Positions 48,863-58,900 of a DNA stretch of 64,000 nucleotides are shown one piece after another. The notes under the pieces were generated by a model. That model had not been told where the DNA came from and searched no databases. It worked only from the letters and a program-made list of their open reading frames with translations. Every line of letters begins with the position of its first letter. The stretch's first letter is position 1. Origin of the DNA: a bacterium (GTDB taxonomy: Bacteria; Chloroflexota; Anaerolineae; Caldilineales; Caldilineaceae); assembly GCA_016124945.1 (NCBI GenBank), contig WGMT01000041.1, positions 1 to 64,000 on the forward strand, written 5' to 3'. A program made the position numbers and the translations under genes.

Positions 48863-51800
48863 CTAATCAAAGACAAGATGTTTGTCTCGGTCTCCAAATT
48901 GTTCGACAAGGTAACTGCGTAGTTCCGATTGCTCCAAGCCAAACTCGCGTTCAAAGCTATCGATACAATTGTAAAACTCAAGTATTTCGGCTGGGTTGAA
49001 GGTTTTGACTACATCGTAAAAGAGGCTACGGCTTGTACGTTGTTTGCGAATAATCTGATTGCTGTATGCACCGTAACAACGAAATGCTAGACCAAAGTGC
49101 TTTGCTGCTTTGCAGAGCAGTGTAGAAGGGTCTGACGTGTAATTATCCAACGCTTCTTTGCCCAAGAAGGTATGCCAGTCGCCTAAGCGAATCAACATTG
49201 CATCACGCGGGATAGATCCGATCTCATGGTTATAGAACATATCGTTAAGTGTGTAATGGTTAGCAAAGATGGTCTCAACCTTGTGGCGAATTTGCTGACT
49301 TTGTGTAGTTTGCTGTGCACCGTCTCTAAAGTAGTGCAGACGAGCGTAACTGATCAATGCATCAAGACCTTGAGCGGGCAGGCGGTGTTCTTCTGCCAGA
49401 TCTGCGGCTTCGGCGAAAGCAGCATTGCCGAGATCGAAAATGGCCTTGGCTGTCAGTAGATCCCGTTCTTCGCGTGTTTCTTTGGGCGAAAGTTTTTGCG
49501 ATGATTTTGTGCGCCAGACATACCATTCCCGATAGACGCAGCCAAGTTCCAAGAGCGCCCATACCAGTCGGACCGGTTCGTTGACTTCGTGGCGAAAGAT
49601 GTTGACCGCGCTGAGTGCATGTTCTTCTGCTTCTTCGAGCAACGGGATGGAAAGCGCTTGCTGGCGGCTGGTGGGTGAACCGCTGACACGGCGCATTGCT
49701 TCGGCCAGGGTACGGTATCCCATCCCTTCGCCGCGTCGTGAATCAGTCTGTTGAAAAATCTTGATGGCACGTCGGGCCTGTTCGATGGCAATCTCTGATG
49801 CAAATGCTTCGATGTTGACGGCAGCCAGTGTACTCAAGCTGTAACCCACTGACGGGCGCAGCCCCTGGCGCTCGCGCAGGCGTAGCCCATCGCGAATGCA
49901 GATTTGGGCTGCATCATACTCACCGATTTGGGCATGGGCGTAACCAAGATTGTTCAGTGTGTTGGCATGATCACCTTCAAAGTGCAAGGCTCGCCAAAGT
50001 GGAAGCGCCTCGCGATATGCCTGAACCGAGCGATGACTTCTGCCGACAATGTCGTATGTGTATCCCAAATTGTTGTAGGCGCGAGCCAGGATGCCCGCCC
50101 AACGCGGTGTCTTAGGATTGTGCTTTCCGTATTCAACCAGGCGGTCAACAGCCTCGGTGAGAAATCTGAATGCCTCGTTGTAGTTGCCGATCTCCGCTTC
50201 GATCAGCCCATGCCAGGAGTTAAGCTCTGCCTGACCCAAGATACCGCCTGGCGCAACGATCTGCGCATGGAGCGTGGTGGCCAGTGTATGGGCCAGTGCA
50301 AGCGCTTCGTCGTTCTTGCTGCGAGTGTGCATCCATTTGATCCAGCGCACTGACTCATCTACTACAACATCGGTATAATTGAGACCGTCGATGCCATCAG
50401 CTTGATGCGGAATGTTCGATTCAACCACAAAAGAGCGCATTTCGGCGCGCAGCAGTACCCCCAGTTCCTCGTCATTGTACAATACCGCCTCTTCGGCATA
50501 GTTAAAATACTTCTGGAATCCCTTAAATGCGTTCTGGCGCAAGGAATAGTACACATCTTCAATGTAAAGGGTATGACGACTTCGATTGAGGTCACCAAAT
50601 TCTTCGGGATTGTTGACGATTTGACTGGCAGATTCGGCAAACGGATCGATCAACTCGTCGATCTTCGTGCCGATTTCTGTGATTGCTCGCTCATAGTGCT
50701 CCTGAAGCTTATTGAAGATGCGTTCGCGTTCTGCGTCCGGCACCTGATGGAGCATAAAACGTTCAATGATCTCGTATGTTTCATCATGCAAAAAGAGACG
50801 TTGGTCGCGCGGCCGCTGTTTGATGAACGAGAGTGTACGCATGTGTTCCCAGCCTTTGGCGAAATCCTCGGCTTCGATCCCACTGATCATTGCCAATAAC
50901 TCCGCTGTCGCGCCTTTGCGTAGCCATCCCAAATTGCGTACAAGCACATCCGTGGGGCGTGCCTGAGCCAGTGCCCTCGTAAAGGCACTGCCTAACTTAT
51001 CGCGTACTGAAGCACAGATGTCAGCGCTCAACAGTTTTGCTTCTTCGATACTGAGCAAGAACTCAGATATGACTGGGCCAGTGTTGATACTCAAGTAATC
51101 GATGGCAAGCGCAAGCCATATCGGCCGAATCGTAGGTGGAGATGTATCGTCGCGTAACGCGTAGAAAATCACCTGGCGCATCTGTGACGAGATCTTATTG
51201 AGCCGTTTGGCGATTCTTTGATCATCTTCTAGTTTGCTGTTTGCCAGCGCCGCAATGACGGCATCAAAGTAAGCTTGCGCTTCGTCTTCAAATAGCCCTG
51301 GCAGTAGGAATGGTATGTATTGCTCCCCAATCTGTGCGCGAAATTCGTCGTGTAAACCGGTGCGACTTGGACGACCGGCCAGCAAAACGACAACCTGGCT
51401 TACTTGGCTGACGATATCGCAGAGCCATGAAATTGTATCTTTGCGCCATTCTATCACGCCGAGTTGTTGCGCCAGGGGATTACGCTGCAAGTCTAGCTTT
51501 TCGGCTGTATCTAGAGCGATCATGATCTTCTTAGCCTGGCTGATGATGCGAAGATCTTCGACAAAGTTGTCGATTGCTCCGTCGCGTGCTTTTGCGATTG
51601 CTTGGTTTGCTTCAGGCCGATTGGCCAGCAATTCTTGCAAATCGCGGATCGACTGTTCATAGTTGGGGAAAGAGGCGTTGTCTTTCAGCACACGGTAGAT
51701 CTCGGCAATCAAACCTTCAACCGCGTTGGTTTCGGCGTGATAGAGATCAATCAGTTCGGATGGGACGAGATAGGCTTGATTAGAGGTAAACACATTGAGC

Positions 51801-51982
51801 AGCGATCCGAGCAAACGGGTTTTCCCAATTCCACCACCTCCATATAAATGAATGAGCCGACTATTGTGGCCAGCCCCTTCTACAGTTTCGATGACTTTTG
51901 CAATTTCATCGTGGCGCCCAACCAATTTGGGTGTGGCACGTGCGCCAGTGAATGGATCTGCGAGATGATTTTGATCTGGCAT
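48863..51982 (-). CDS. STAND-type NTPase with C-terminal TPR-like repeats (1039 aa)
   Basis: Start at ATG 51982, GGAGAAG upstream. VGR at 21-23 and Walker A GGGGIGKT at 48-55 open a NACHT/NB-ARC-like module. Walker B is KKIMIALDTAEKLD and VVVLLAGRPSR is sensor-like. A winged-helix region follows (LGWLRKGATAELLAMISG). From about residue 560 to 900 there are TPR-like helical pairs (AYNNLGYTYDIVGRSHRSVQ, TLNNLGYAHAQIGEYDAAQI). STAND proteins act as ATP-driven molecular switches that oligomerise on sensing a signal. It is the last of five NTPase genes in a row. Sequence composition is AT-richer than in the eCIS locus. Confidence 0.85.
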   Translation of the reverse strand: MPDQNHLADPFTGARATPKLVGRHDEIAKVIETVEGAGHNSRLIHLYGGGGIGKTRLLGSLLNVFTSNQAYLVPSELIDLYHAETNAVEGLIAEIYRVLKDNASFPNYEQSIRDLQELLANRPEANQAIAKARDGAIDNFVEDLRIISQAKKIMIALDTAEKLDLQRNPLAQQLGVIEWRKDTISWLCDIVSQVSQVVVLLAGRPSRTGLHDEFRAQIGEQYIPFLLPGLFEDEAQAYFDAVIAALANSKLEDDQRIAKRLNKISSQMRQVIFYALRDDTSPPTIRPIWLALAIDYLSINTGPVISEFLLSIEEAKLLSADICASVRDKLGSAFTRALAQARPTDVLVRNLGWLRKGATAELLAMISGIEAEDFAKGWEHMRTLSFIKQRPRDQRLFLHDETYEIIERFMLHQVPDAERERIFNKLQEHYERAITEIGTKIDELIDPFAESASQIVNNPEEFGDLNRSRHTLYIEDVYYSLRQNAFKGFQKYFNYAEEAVLYNDEELGVLLRAEMRSFVVESNIPHQADGIDGLNYTDVVVDESVRWIKWMHTRSKNDEALALAHTLATTLHAQIVAPGGILGQAELNSWHGLIEAEIGNYNEAFRFLTEAVDRLVEYGKHNPKTPRWAGILARAYNNLGYTYDIVGRSHRSVQAYREALPLWRALHFEGDHANTLNNLGYAHAQIGEYDAAQICIRDGLRLRERQGLRPSVGYSLSTLAAVNIEAFASEIAIEQARRAIKIFQQTDSRRGEGMGYRTLAEAMRRVSGSPTSRQQALSIPLLEEAEEHALSAVNIFRHEVNEPVRLVWALLELGCVYREWYVWRTKSSQKLSPKETREERDLLTAKAIFDLGNAAFAEAADLAEEHRLPAQGLDALISYARLHYFRDGAQQTTQSQQIRHKVETIFANHYTLNDMFYNHEIGSIPRDAMLIRLGDWHTFLGKEALDNYTSDPSTLLCKAAKHFGLAFRCYGAYSNQIIRKQRTSRSLFYDVVKTFNPAEILEFYNCIDSFEREFGLEQSELRSYLVEQFGDRDKHLVFD

Positions 51983-52046
51983 AGTCGCTTCTCCATAAGA
52001 TGGAATGGAATCGAATCAAGCACTCGATTGAGGGCAGATAGTACGC

Positions 52047-53318
52047 TTACGATGTCTGTGGACTATTCTTAGATGGTAATTCGCTCTGATGATACGCTGC
52101 TTCATCGAGCCATAAACTTGCAGTTCGTGGATACTTCTTCGCCCAATCTTCGTATAACTCTAAGGCAGTCTTGTGTAGCGTTAACCAAAGCGGATAATTG
52201 TTTTGTTTGAGGTGAGCAATGGCCAGGGTTTTTAGAGACTTATCCAGTTCATAGACACTTTTTGCTTCATTGTATGTAGCAAGCGATTCGTATAAGAGTT
52301 GTCGACGGATTTCAACAGTTCTCTTATAGAGATCATCCTGACTGAGTTCTTGGTGTAGATCCGGGTGCGCCTGAACCATAGCCATAATGCGGTCATCATC
52401 GAAAGAGCGTAAAACACAGAGTGCTTCGAAGTATTTTAGTAAATGTTCTTGATTTTCTACGCCGAGTGGCTGTAAGAGCGCCAACATGATCTGACGAAAT
52501 GTACCTGGCTTTGTTGTTTCCCTGGATTCTTTGTCTTTGGCCAACCATTCTCGAAATTCCTGGTCTTCTGCCAGCCAGTAACTGATACCCGGAACGCCAT
52601 TGCTGTACTGATGCAAGAGTTCACTATATTTGAGCAGATCGCCGAGATCGCTTTCTGCTCTTTTCAACTGCTCTTCTGTCTGTGGCAACTCAAACTTTTG
52701 TAGCTTAATTTCGTCTTCTTCTGATGTAAAACGTAGTTCAGGTGTGGCCCAAGGAAAGAGCCGTCCTCGGCCTGACATGAGAATGATGACCTCTGGTTTG
52801 ATGGCAAGTGGCCCCAATAGATACTCTTCGAACAATTCCAGGAAGCGCCAAGGGGCCTCAAAGACCGAATCCAAAAATAAGACTAGCCACTTGCCCGCAG
52901 TGAGTATACGTGTAATCTCTTCCATAATGCGGCGACTAAGCCCTGGTAGTGTTAGCCCTGCTAGTGTCTCTTCAGGCATCTGTTGGCGTAATGCCTCGTT
53001 GGCAAATCTAAGCATAACCTTGCGGGTTTCTTGTACTTCGTCGAAACCATTGATCTCTGATTGAAGCGGAAGATTGAACCAGTGCGTAATGTACTTATCG
53101 GCATAAGTTGGCTGCGAAAGCTTATGCTCAATTGTCTTGAGCAGCCAGGTCTTGCCTATCGCAGTCTCACCCAGGTAGACGCTTACGCGGCGGCGCTCAC
53201 TGCCTTGACGCAACAATTCAATACGCTTCAACGCCTCTTGAACCTTATCTTCGCGCCCAACAAAGAGTTTAGGGGAATATTTTTCACGAATCTTAGGTGG
53301 CGTTGTTTGCGATGACAT
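52047..53318 (-). CDS. P-loop NTPase (ATP-binding AAA/STAND-like, 423 aa)
   Basis: Start at ATG 53318 with AGGAGA 6 bp upstream; a longer frame from 53438 has no ribosome site. It opens with KLFVGREDKVQEALKRI and Walker A GETAIGKT, as in STAND proteins, and has Walker B KWLVLFLDSVFEAP and sensor VIILMSGRGRLFPW. A helical second half (ALCVLRSFDDDRIMAMVQAH) looks like the winged-helix/arm of NB-ARC-type switches. It is shorter than its neighbour and lacks long repeats. Same strand and unit as the flanking NTPases. Confidence 0.75.
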   Translation of the reverse strand: MSSQTTPPKIREKYSPKLFVGREDKVQEALKRIELLRQGSERRRVSVYLGETAIGKTWLLKTIEHKLSQPTYADKYITHWFNLPLQSEINGFDEVQETRKVMLRFANEALRQQMPEETLAGLTLPGLSRRIMEEITRILTAGKWLVLFLDSVFEAPWRFLELFEEYLLGPLAIKPEVIILMSGRGRLFPWATPELRFTSEEDEIKLQKFELPQTEEQLKRAESDLGDLLKYSELLHQYSNGVPGISYWLAEDQEFREWLAKDKESRETTKPGTFRQIMLALLQPLGVENQEHLLKYFEALCVLRSFDDDRIMAMVQAHPDLHQELSQDDLYKRTVEIRRQLLYESLATYNEAKSVYELDKSLKTLAIAHLKQNNYPLWLTLHKTALELYEDWAKKYPRTASLWLDEAAYHQSELPSKNSPQTS

Positions 53319-53430
53319 AGGTATTCTCCTGATGCGAGAAACTGCCCGATGACACGGGGCAGTATGTTCTGGATAGTTTGTGGCTGACCCTATCGCAGGG
53401 ATTAATGAGTGAATCACTGTAAAATCATCC

Positions 53431-54621
53431 TTATACATACTCTTCTTGTAGCGAACGTTTAGCCTTTTCTAAGTCTTGCATCTGCAGTCGAATACCTTGT
53501 CGCTTTACACGCTGCACATGTGAGTGTAGGAACTCCGATGTTAGAAATAAGACATCGCGTGGAAGTTGACGCGGCGCACTGACCACGATCTCTCTTTCCA
53601 CGAGATCGAAATCAGGCGCGGCGAGGATATTGAAACTCTGAAATTCGCCTTTAGTGGCAGCATGGATGCGCTGCGTCAACATCTTGACTAATAATTCTTC
53701 GTTCCAATTAACTGCCGTGATGTTTGCAAATGCCATCCACTCCGGATAGCACTGATACATACTATCTTTAGTCTCATTCGGTAAAAAAGCCTTGACAAAA
53801 ATACGACGCTCGTTCCAGTCGGCCCCGTTCTGCCAGATAAAATCACATACATTTGCTAGCGTCCCAGAATGGGTTACAGTTTCCGGCGCGGCGTCGAGGC
53901 CGTCGATCAAGAGATAAATTGCAGGCATTCTTAGCGCACTTAGCAATAGGTCTTGGACCAACTGCCAGCGGTTTTCAGTAGATGCAAGCGTGGGTGCAGG
54001 TGAGGTTGTGCGCAGCGCGTGCAACATATCGGTAAGTGGTTCAATATCAGGCTGGATACGGATGAATAATGGTAAGTCTAGCCGACGACATAGCCGTTCT
54101 AGATCTGAAAGTGTGTGGATGTTGTTCAGATACTGTTCCACAGGCGCAGGTAGATCTATATCTAAAAGCATACGTACGAGTCGGCGCTGATCGATCTCCA
54201 ACTGTAAGAACCAATGTGGTCGGTAGACGAAAGAAATCAACAACTGCCGAGCGGCTGCTTCCAAAATTGCCGATAGGTGCTCTGTCGCAGAGGGCGCAAC
54301 ATGACCCCAAGTCAAGTAAGGCGGCAGGTATGAAATCGGGAACGGACGATTCGTTTCCTGACCAACGTAACAGTTTTGAAGAATCTGCAAACGGAGGGCT
54401 GTCTTTCCACCGCCACGCGGTTCAAAGATGAGCACTGGTCTATCTTCCCAGATTAGCTTGAACACTTCGTGCTGGACAAGATAGCGGTGAAGGTGTTGGT
54501 CTGTAGCTGCGTCAAGTGCTGTGAATGGATTGAAATCAAAACCGGACAAGCGAAGCCATGTATCCACATCATTCACTATACTTATGCCCTGATCTTTAAC
54601 CTGCGGCGATTTTTTGCGCAT
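53431..54621 (-). CDS. P-loop NTPase (396 aa) with RGGGKT-type Walker A
   Basis: Start at ATG 54621, AGGAG 9 bp upstream. Walker A is EPRGGGKTA (FEPRGGGKTALRLQI), Walker B IYLLIDGLDA, and a later KAFLPNE strand may be sensor 1. The start (VDTWLRLSGFDFNPFTALDAATD) is of the type found in AAA proteins of bacterial conflict loci, in which an N-terminal segment precedes the ATPase. A basic C-terminus (HVQRVKRQGIRLQMQDLEKAKR) could bind nucleic acid or protein. No named family is claimed. Confidence 0.7.
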   Translation of the reverse strand: MRKKSPQVKDQGISIVNDVDTWLRLSGFDFNPFTALDAATDQHLHRYLVQHEVFKLIWEDRPVLIFEPRGGGKTALRLQILQNCYVGQETNRPFPISYLPPYLTWGHVAPSATEHLSAILEAAARQLLISFVYRPHWFLQLEIDQRRLVRMLLDIDLPAPVEQYLNNIHTLSDLERLCRRLDLPLFIRIQPDIEPLTDMLHALRTTSPAPTLASTENRWQLVQDLLLSALRMPAIYLLIDGLDAAPETVTHSGTLANVCDFIWQNGADWNERRIFVKAFLPNETKDSMYQCYPEWMAFANITAVNWNEELLVKMLTQRIHAATKGEFQSFNILAAPDFDLVEREIVVSAPRQLPRDVLFLTSEFLHSHVQRVKRQGIRLQMQDLEKAKRSLQEEYV

Positions 54622-54810
54622 CAGCGCGAGACTCCTGTTATGCTCAAGATTCCATCCTAAAAATCACAGCAGCCTAACGAGCATGTCCAATGCAGCTTAG
54701 ACCTGTTGCGGCGCACTGTAATTCCTGGACAAAACTAAAGATACGTCGAGAGCTATCTTGTTGCGCATGCATTTAGATAGCAATAACCTTTCTGTAAACT
54801 TACCAGTAGC

Positions 54811-56247
54811 TCACCAGCGTACGTGGAGTAGCGCTCCATGTCCTCGTTTGGTTTCGATCAATACAGGCATCTTCGGGTCTGGTTCGATGGCCTTCCGTAG
54901 TCGCCAAATTGCGGTGTCGAGGGTTCCAGAGTAATCGTTGGGCGACTCATACCCAGTTTCTGTAGGTTCTGGAATTTGTGGAAGCCCCTGATGGGCTAGA
55001 AAAAAGAGATGCTCGCGCGGTACAATTTTATTTCCACGTTCGTATAAGTAGGCGAGCATTTTGATGGCGTTAGGCGGCACCTCGTCAAGCGTCATTTCAC
55101 GCCCTCCTACAATGACACGTTTTTCCTCTTCGTAGAAATAGAACTGGGGCGGATGATTAGCCCGGATTTTCTTCCATGTGTCGGTGTCAATGGGTGAGTG
55201 GCGTTTGTGCAGAGTATAGTCGGCAATCAGCGGCTCCACCTGATCGAGCCAGTGCCGTGGAGAATTACCACCTGCGGCATCCAGCCATTTTAATAATTTT
55301 TCTTCGTTGTAGAGTCGCCCCACATGAAATGTCTCATCACCTGTCACCAGGCGCAGGCGCTTCTCCACAATTTCGCGCAGTTCGTCGGCTGCCCAACGCA
55401 GCCTGATGCCAAAGATCCTCCTCCTCTCGAAGCCACTGGCACGGCTAATTACTCCTTCGAGCCGATTCGGCACAAACAGCTTGAAGGCGACTTCCGTCCG
55501 TTCAAAGAGCGGCAATGTCGCCAGCAGCGCCTGCAATAACTGTCCGGTACGCTCTTCATCAATTGAGGTGGAACGCTCAATATCATCGACTAGAAACCAG
55601 ACGCCCTGTAAGGCGAGTGGTTCCAGTGCAATGGCCAACTCATTAAGCACTTGTTGCGGAGCGGGATCCGGGTGCAATAGATCCGGCGCTGTCGAAGAGA
55701 GCAATAGCCGGAGTTGCTCTGATCCAGGCAGTTTGCCGTCGATCAGATGACCAAGCCGAACTTCTGGTCGATCCTGTAATTGGCTTTGAATAAACCAATT
55801 GACCCGTCCTTGTGCCCAAGTAGGGGCGGCCACAAAGTGCATTGGAAAGTGGGCAATATGTTGGGCGAGACCGACTGCACAGAGATCGAACAACTGTTTC
55901 ACCTGATTGACGACCGATGCAGTTGGTTGGGAAACTTCGCCGAAGGGTATGGTTAACCTCCAGTCCAGAAGCAGGCGTTGTGGTTGGCCATCTACCCCGA
56001 TGTTCTGCACTTTTAACATTTCGTACAGCGTGGTCTTGCCGGTGCCAACACCGCCAAAAATGACGATGGATTGGTTGTTGAGGATGCGATCCAGGTTGCT
56101 AGGCTGCACGAAACAGGATGCCAGCCACGGCTCATCCTCTGCACGGAGGGTGCCAAATGCCTGCGAGATGGGTATAGTCATGGGACACTCAGGCGGAGAA
56201 GTAGAAGTGAGAACGGTTTGAGCGTACACCATGATTCCTTGCTGCAT
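54811..56247 (-). CDS. P-loop NTPase fused to an OmpR/PhoB-type winged-helix domain (478 aa)
   Basis: Start uncertain (ATG at 56247, 56232 or 56181); the longest is given. Walker A GGVGTGKT (IFGGVGTGKTTLYEML), Walker B GVWFLVDDIERST. Residues about 380-478 are a transcriptional-regulator C-terminal winged helix: KRVIVGGREMTLDEVPPNAI, MLAYLYERGNKIVPREHLFF, LDTAIWRLRKAIEPDPKMPV, IETKRGHGALLHV, which is the DNA-recognition helix and wing. A DNA-binding NTPase in the unit suggests it controls the unit itself or a nearby promoter. It begins 18 bp after the upstream gene. Confidence 0.75.
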   Translation of the reverse strand: MQQGIMVYAQTVLTSTSPPECPMTIPISQAFGTLRAEDEPWLASCFVQPSNLDRILNNQSIVIFGGVGTGKTTLYEMLKVQNIGVDGQPQRLLLDWRLTIPFGEVSQPTASVVNQVKQLFDLCAVGLAQHIAHFPMHFVAAPTWAQGRVNWFIQSQLQDRPEVRLGHLIDGKLPGSEQLRLLLSSTAPDLLHPDPAPQQVLNELAIALEPLALQGVWFLVDDIERSTSIDEERTGQLLQALLATLPLFERTEVAFKLFVPNRLEGVISRASGFERRRIFGIRLRWAADELREIVEKRLRLVTGDETFHVGRLYNEEKLLKWLDAAGGNSPRHWLDQVEPLIADYTLHKRHSPIDTDTWKKIRANHPPQFYFYEEEKRVIVGGREMTLDEVPPNAIKMLAYLYERGNKIVPREHLFFLAHQGLPQIPEPTETGYESPNDYSGTLDTAIWRLRKAIEPDPKMPVLIETKRGHGALLHVRW

Positions 56248-56265
56248 GACGAATATTCATAAAGG

Positions 56266-58614
56266 TTAGTCATCCAATGAATCTAAGATTTGGTCAATGT
56301 CTTCCTGCATAAGTTTGCGGCGATGTTCTTCGATTCGTGCGATGAACTGTTGTCCGATGAAAAGTAGACGCCTGGGTGATCCTTTGCTTGCTTCGATGAC
56401 GCGTGTTCTTAACTGGGTAATATTCACGTCTTTGTGATCACACATCAGATCTAAACTACCCCCCGATTTTTGATCCAGCGTGAACAGTCGATCTTGAAGT
56501 AGTTGTCCTAACTCATCTGGTAACCATTTAACAAATGAGATCGCACTGGTCCGAAATTCCCGACCGTTTTGTGATGTAGGCGGTGTGAATACATGTACTT
56601 GTGTACTCATCCGTGCAATGACTTCAGATAGACTTTTTACATTATGCGTTTCCTGATGGTTGAGGTGCCCAACATGTTGTACATCCATAAGGACGACAAG
56701 GTGTTTGTACGCTGAAGGCAATGCGATAGAAAGCAGTCTGATCAGTTCTTCATAACCAAGACTAGCCCCAAATTTTTGCGTTGGATCGAACTGGACTGTA
56801 TGCTCGCGAATGCAGTCTAGGAATCCTTCAGAAAGTTTTGAGTCGCGCAATCGGTGCGAGTAAAGCAGTGCTTCTAAACTGCTACCGACTCCAAAATAAG
56901 TTGCAAATAAATGGGCAACAGCCTTTTGTTTTCGATGAATGGAATCTAAGTATGCTTGTGGGTGTCTTCCGTAGTAACTACCAATGCTTCTCGTGAATAT
57001 CCTGGCAAATCGGTGTAACTGAACAGACAGATCACCTGTATCAGGCGTATAGGACCAATATAGCGGCAGCACATCCGTTTCACTGCTCGTTCCGGTTAGT
57101 CGAAACATGATAGCATACTCTGTTAAGAAGGCAGAGGCTGTTTTACCTAAGCCGTCTTCTGCTATGACGTAAGAAATCGAAGGTTGTGTGGTTGGTAGTA
57201 CGTATCTTTGGTACCACTCTCGATACCAATCTGTCTCAATGATCAAAGACTCTTTTGCCCGATTGCCATCAACGCCAGGTACGCGGAATAAAAACCTGTC
57301 ATCTTCTGCAGAAAGTGGTGAAAAAGGGTTTTCCCCTCCATAACCAGGAAAGTACTTGATACGAGGTGCTGATTGAGGGGGCAAACGTAGTGTCTTCCAT
57401 ACTTCAAATTGTGACGCAGTACGTAGTGATTTTATGTGTTTTTTTAGATTTGGGTTCCTCTCACCGATTTTATCGACTAGATTCAGATGATCAGAGTCTA
57501 AGTCACTATCCAAAATAACCCATTCAAGTACTTCCTGTTCCTGCTCTGGAGTAATGTCTGATCGAGTACCCTGACTCAATTTGAGAAAACGAGAGAATGA
57601 AGGTTCTAGCAGCACTTCTAGCGCTTCATCCCATATGACACGTATTTCGGGATCTTGCATGCCACCATCATCCTGATGAACAGCCTGCCGCAGTTGGTTT
57701 TCTACGTTCTCCTTCTCTTTGATGAATTTTGATGATGCCCTGCGTCTGAGAATGTGAAGTTGCTGAATCTGCGCAATCACCTCTCGCTTTTTCGCCTCTC
57801 TCTCCTTCTTTTTTTCGTGCAATCTATAGGCAAAGAAACTCAAGTAACCAGGGACGAAGGCGAGTAAGATTGTGATAATCTGCTCGGCCCCCAAAGCAAT
57901 AAATCGGTTGCCAAGAGCTGACCAGTTACTCTCGGTAATAATCTGTGTTGCTAATCTTCCAGTCGGAAGAGACTCACCATATCGTGTTACCTCAACCGAT
58001 AGTTCGTGATGCTTGAACAGTTGACCGCTACGCATGGTCTGTGCAATTAACAAGGGTGGGGATTTCTCTGCTGTGTCAAGTGCAGAAGTAAATTGATGTA
58101 GCAGTTCCTCTGTTCGAGGAACTTGCCGATTTGCTTGAACACCACGATGGATGACTCTGTTTTTGACAGTGACTACATAGCTGATTGGTGCTGTATTCGT
58201 AATTGTTGGGCTCGCACTATATACTTCATCTGTAAACCCAACACCACATGTCACCCTATGGGTAGGTTCATTTGTCCCTAAAGACGTGCCAATAGTGGAT
58301 GATATTCTTTCGCTCCGTTGGATTGAAAACAACTGGATTGTAAGTGGGGCGTAATCTGGCGAAGAACCGGTGACATATAAATGGCTAGGTGCTGCCACTA
58401 ACAGGCAAAATGCACCATACTTACTATCGTTCATCACTTTTATATGCAACTGCTGTGTGCTATCCGTCAGTAGTCTGTTCTGTTCAGTCACCTCATATAC
58501 AGAAATCAGAAAGAAAGAGAGCAAAACTATTCCAACAGGCAAGAACAACAACCACTTTGGGGTGTCTCGCCACAAAAATTTCAATCGATTGTATGATCCC
58601 ATCTGACTCTGCAT
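56266..58614 (-). CDS. Membrane-anchored NTPase-like protein (782 aa)
   Basis: Start at ATG 58614, GGAGGA 7 bp upstream; an upstream extension to 58746 is unlikely. First gene of the NTPase unit. TM1 is WLLFLPVGIVLLSFFLISVY (about residue 20-40). A region of about 200 residues, with Cys and many Thr, would be outside the cytoplasm. TM2 follows (IITILLAFVPGYLSFFAYRL), then an EKKKEREAKK coiled coil. The cytosolic part has VIAEDGLGKTASAFLTEYA, a degenerate Walker A, and HLVVLMDVQHVG, Walker B-like. The layout suggests a sensor passing a signal across the membrane to a switch-like ATPase. Confidence 0.65.
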   Translation of the reverse strand: MQSQMGSYNRLKFLWRDTPKWLLFLPVGIVLLSFFLISVYEVTEQNRLLTDSTQQLHIKVMNDSKYGAFCLLVAAPSHLYVTGSSPDYAPLTIQLFSIQRSERISSTIGTSLGTNEPTHRVTCGVGFTDEVYSASPTITNTAPISYVVTVKNRVIHRGVQANRQVPRTEELLHQFTSALDTAEKSPPLLIAQTMRSGQLFKHHELSVEVTRYGESLPTGRLATQIITESNWSALGNRFIALGAEQIITILLAFVPGYLSFFAYRLHEKKKEREAKKREVIAQIQQLHILRRRASSKFIKEKENVENQLRQAVHQDDGGMQDPEIRVIWDEALEVLLEPSFSRFLKLSQGTRSDITPEQEQEVLEWVILDSDLDSDHLNLVDKIGERNPNLKKHIKSLRTASQFEVWKTLRLPPQSAPRIKYFPGYGGENPFSPLSAEDDRFLFRVPGVDGNRAKESLIIETDWYREWYQRYVLPTTQPSISYVIAEDGLGKTASAFLTEYAIMFRLTGTSSETDVLPLYWSYTPDTGDLSVQLHRFARIFTRSIGSYYGRHPQAYLDSIHRKQKAVAHLFATYFGVGSSLEALLYSHRLRDSKLSEGFLDCIREHTVQFDPTQKFGASLGYEELIRLLSIALPSAYKHLVVLMDVQHVGHLNHQETHNVKSLSEVIARMSTQVHVFTPPTSQNGREFRTSAISFVKWLPDELGQLLQDRLFTLDQKSGGSLDLMCDHKDVNITQLRTRVIEASKGSPRRLLFIGQQFIARIEEHRRKLMQEDIDQILDSLDD

Positions 58615-58900
58615 CACGCATTCCTCCATCAGAATTAACATAATTCTGACGAGATGTACAACGAAAGTCAAGCGCCTGTTTTCTCTCGTGAGAAAACCGA
58701 GAGGAAATAGCAAACTATCAAATAGGTTAGCTGGTGATCTCGTCAAAACCAGTTACTGTTAGAGTAAAGCCGTCGATGAGTGTGAATTACACCCCCTTCC
58801 TCCCCCGCGTTGACACCCCCAACCACCCCAAGTACAATGCCAATGGTTCTTACCGCCGTCTGCATCACCATATTCGAACCATCAAACACAGGACCCAACC
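58615..58900. promoter_or_regulatory. Divergent intergenic region
   Basis: About 285 bp between the NTPase unit (minus) and the endonuclease-like gene (plus). It must hold both promoters; no site is clear enough to mark. C-rich tracts (CCCCCTTCCTCCCCC) lie near 58789. Confidence 0.4.

Noticed and set aside
48688..48981. Small minus-strand frame across the terminator
   Set aside because: It overlaps the 3' end of the NTPase gene and the terminator and has no ribosome site.
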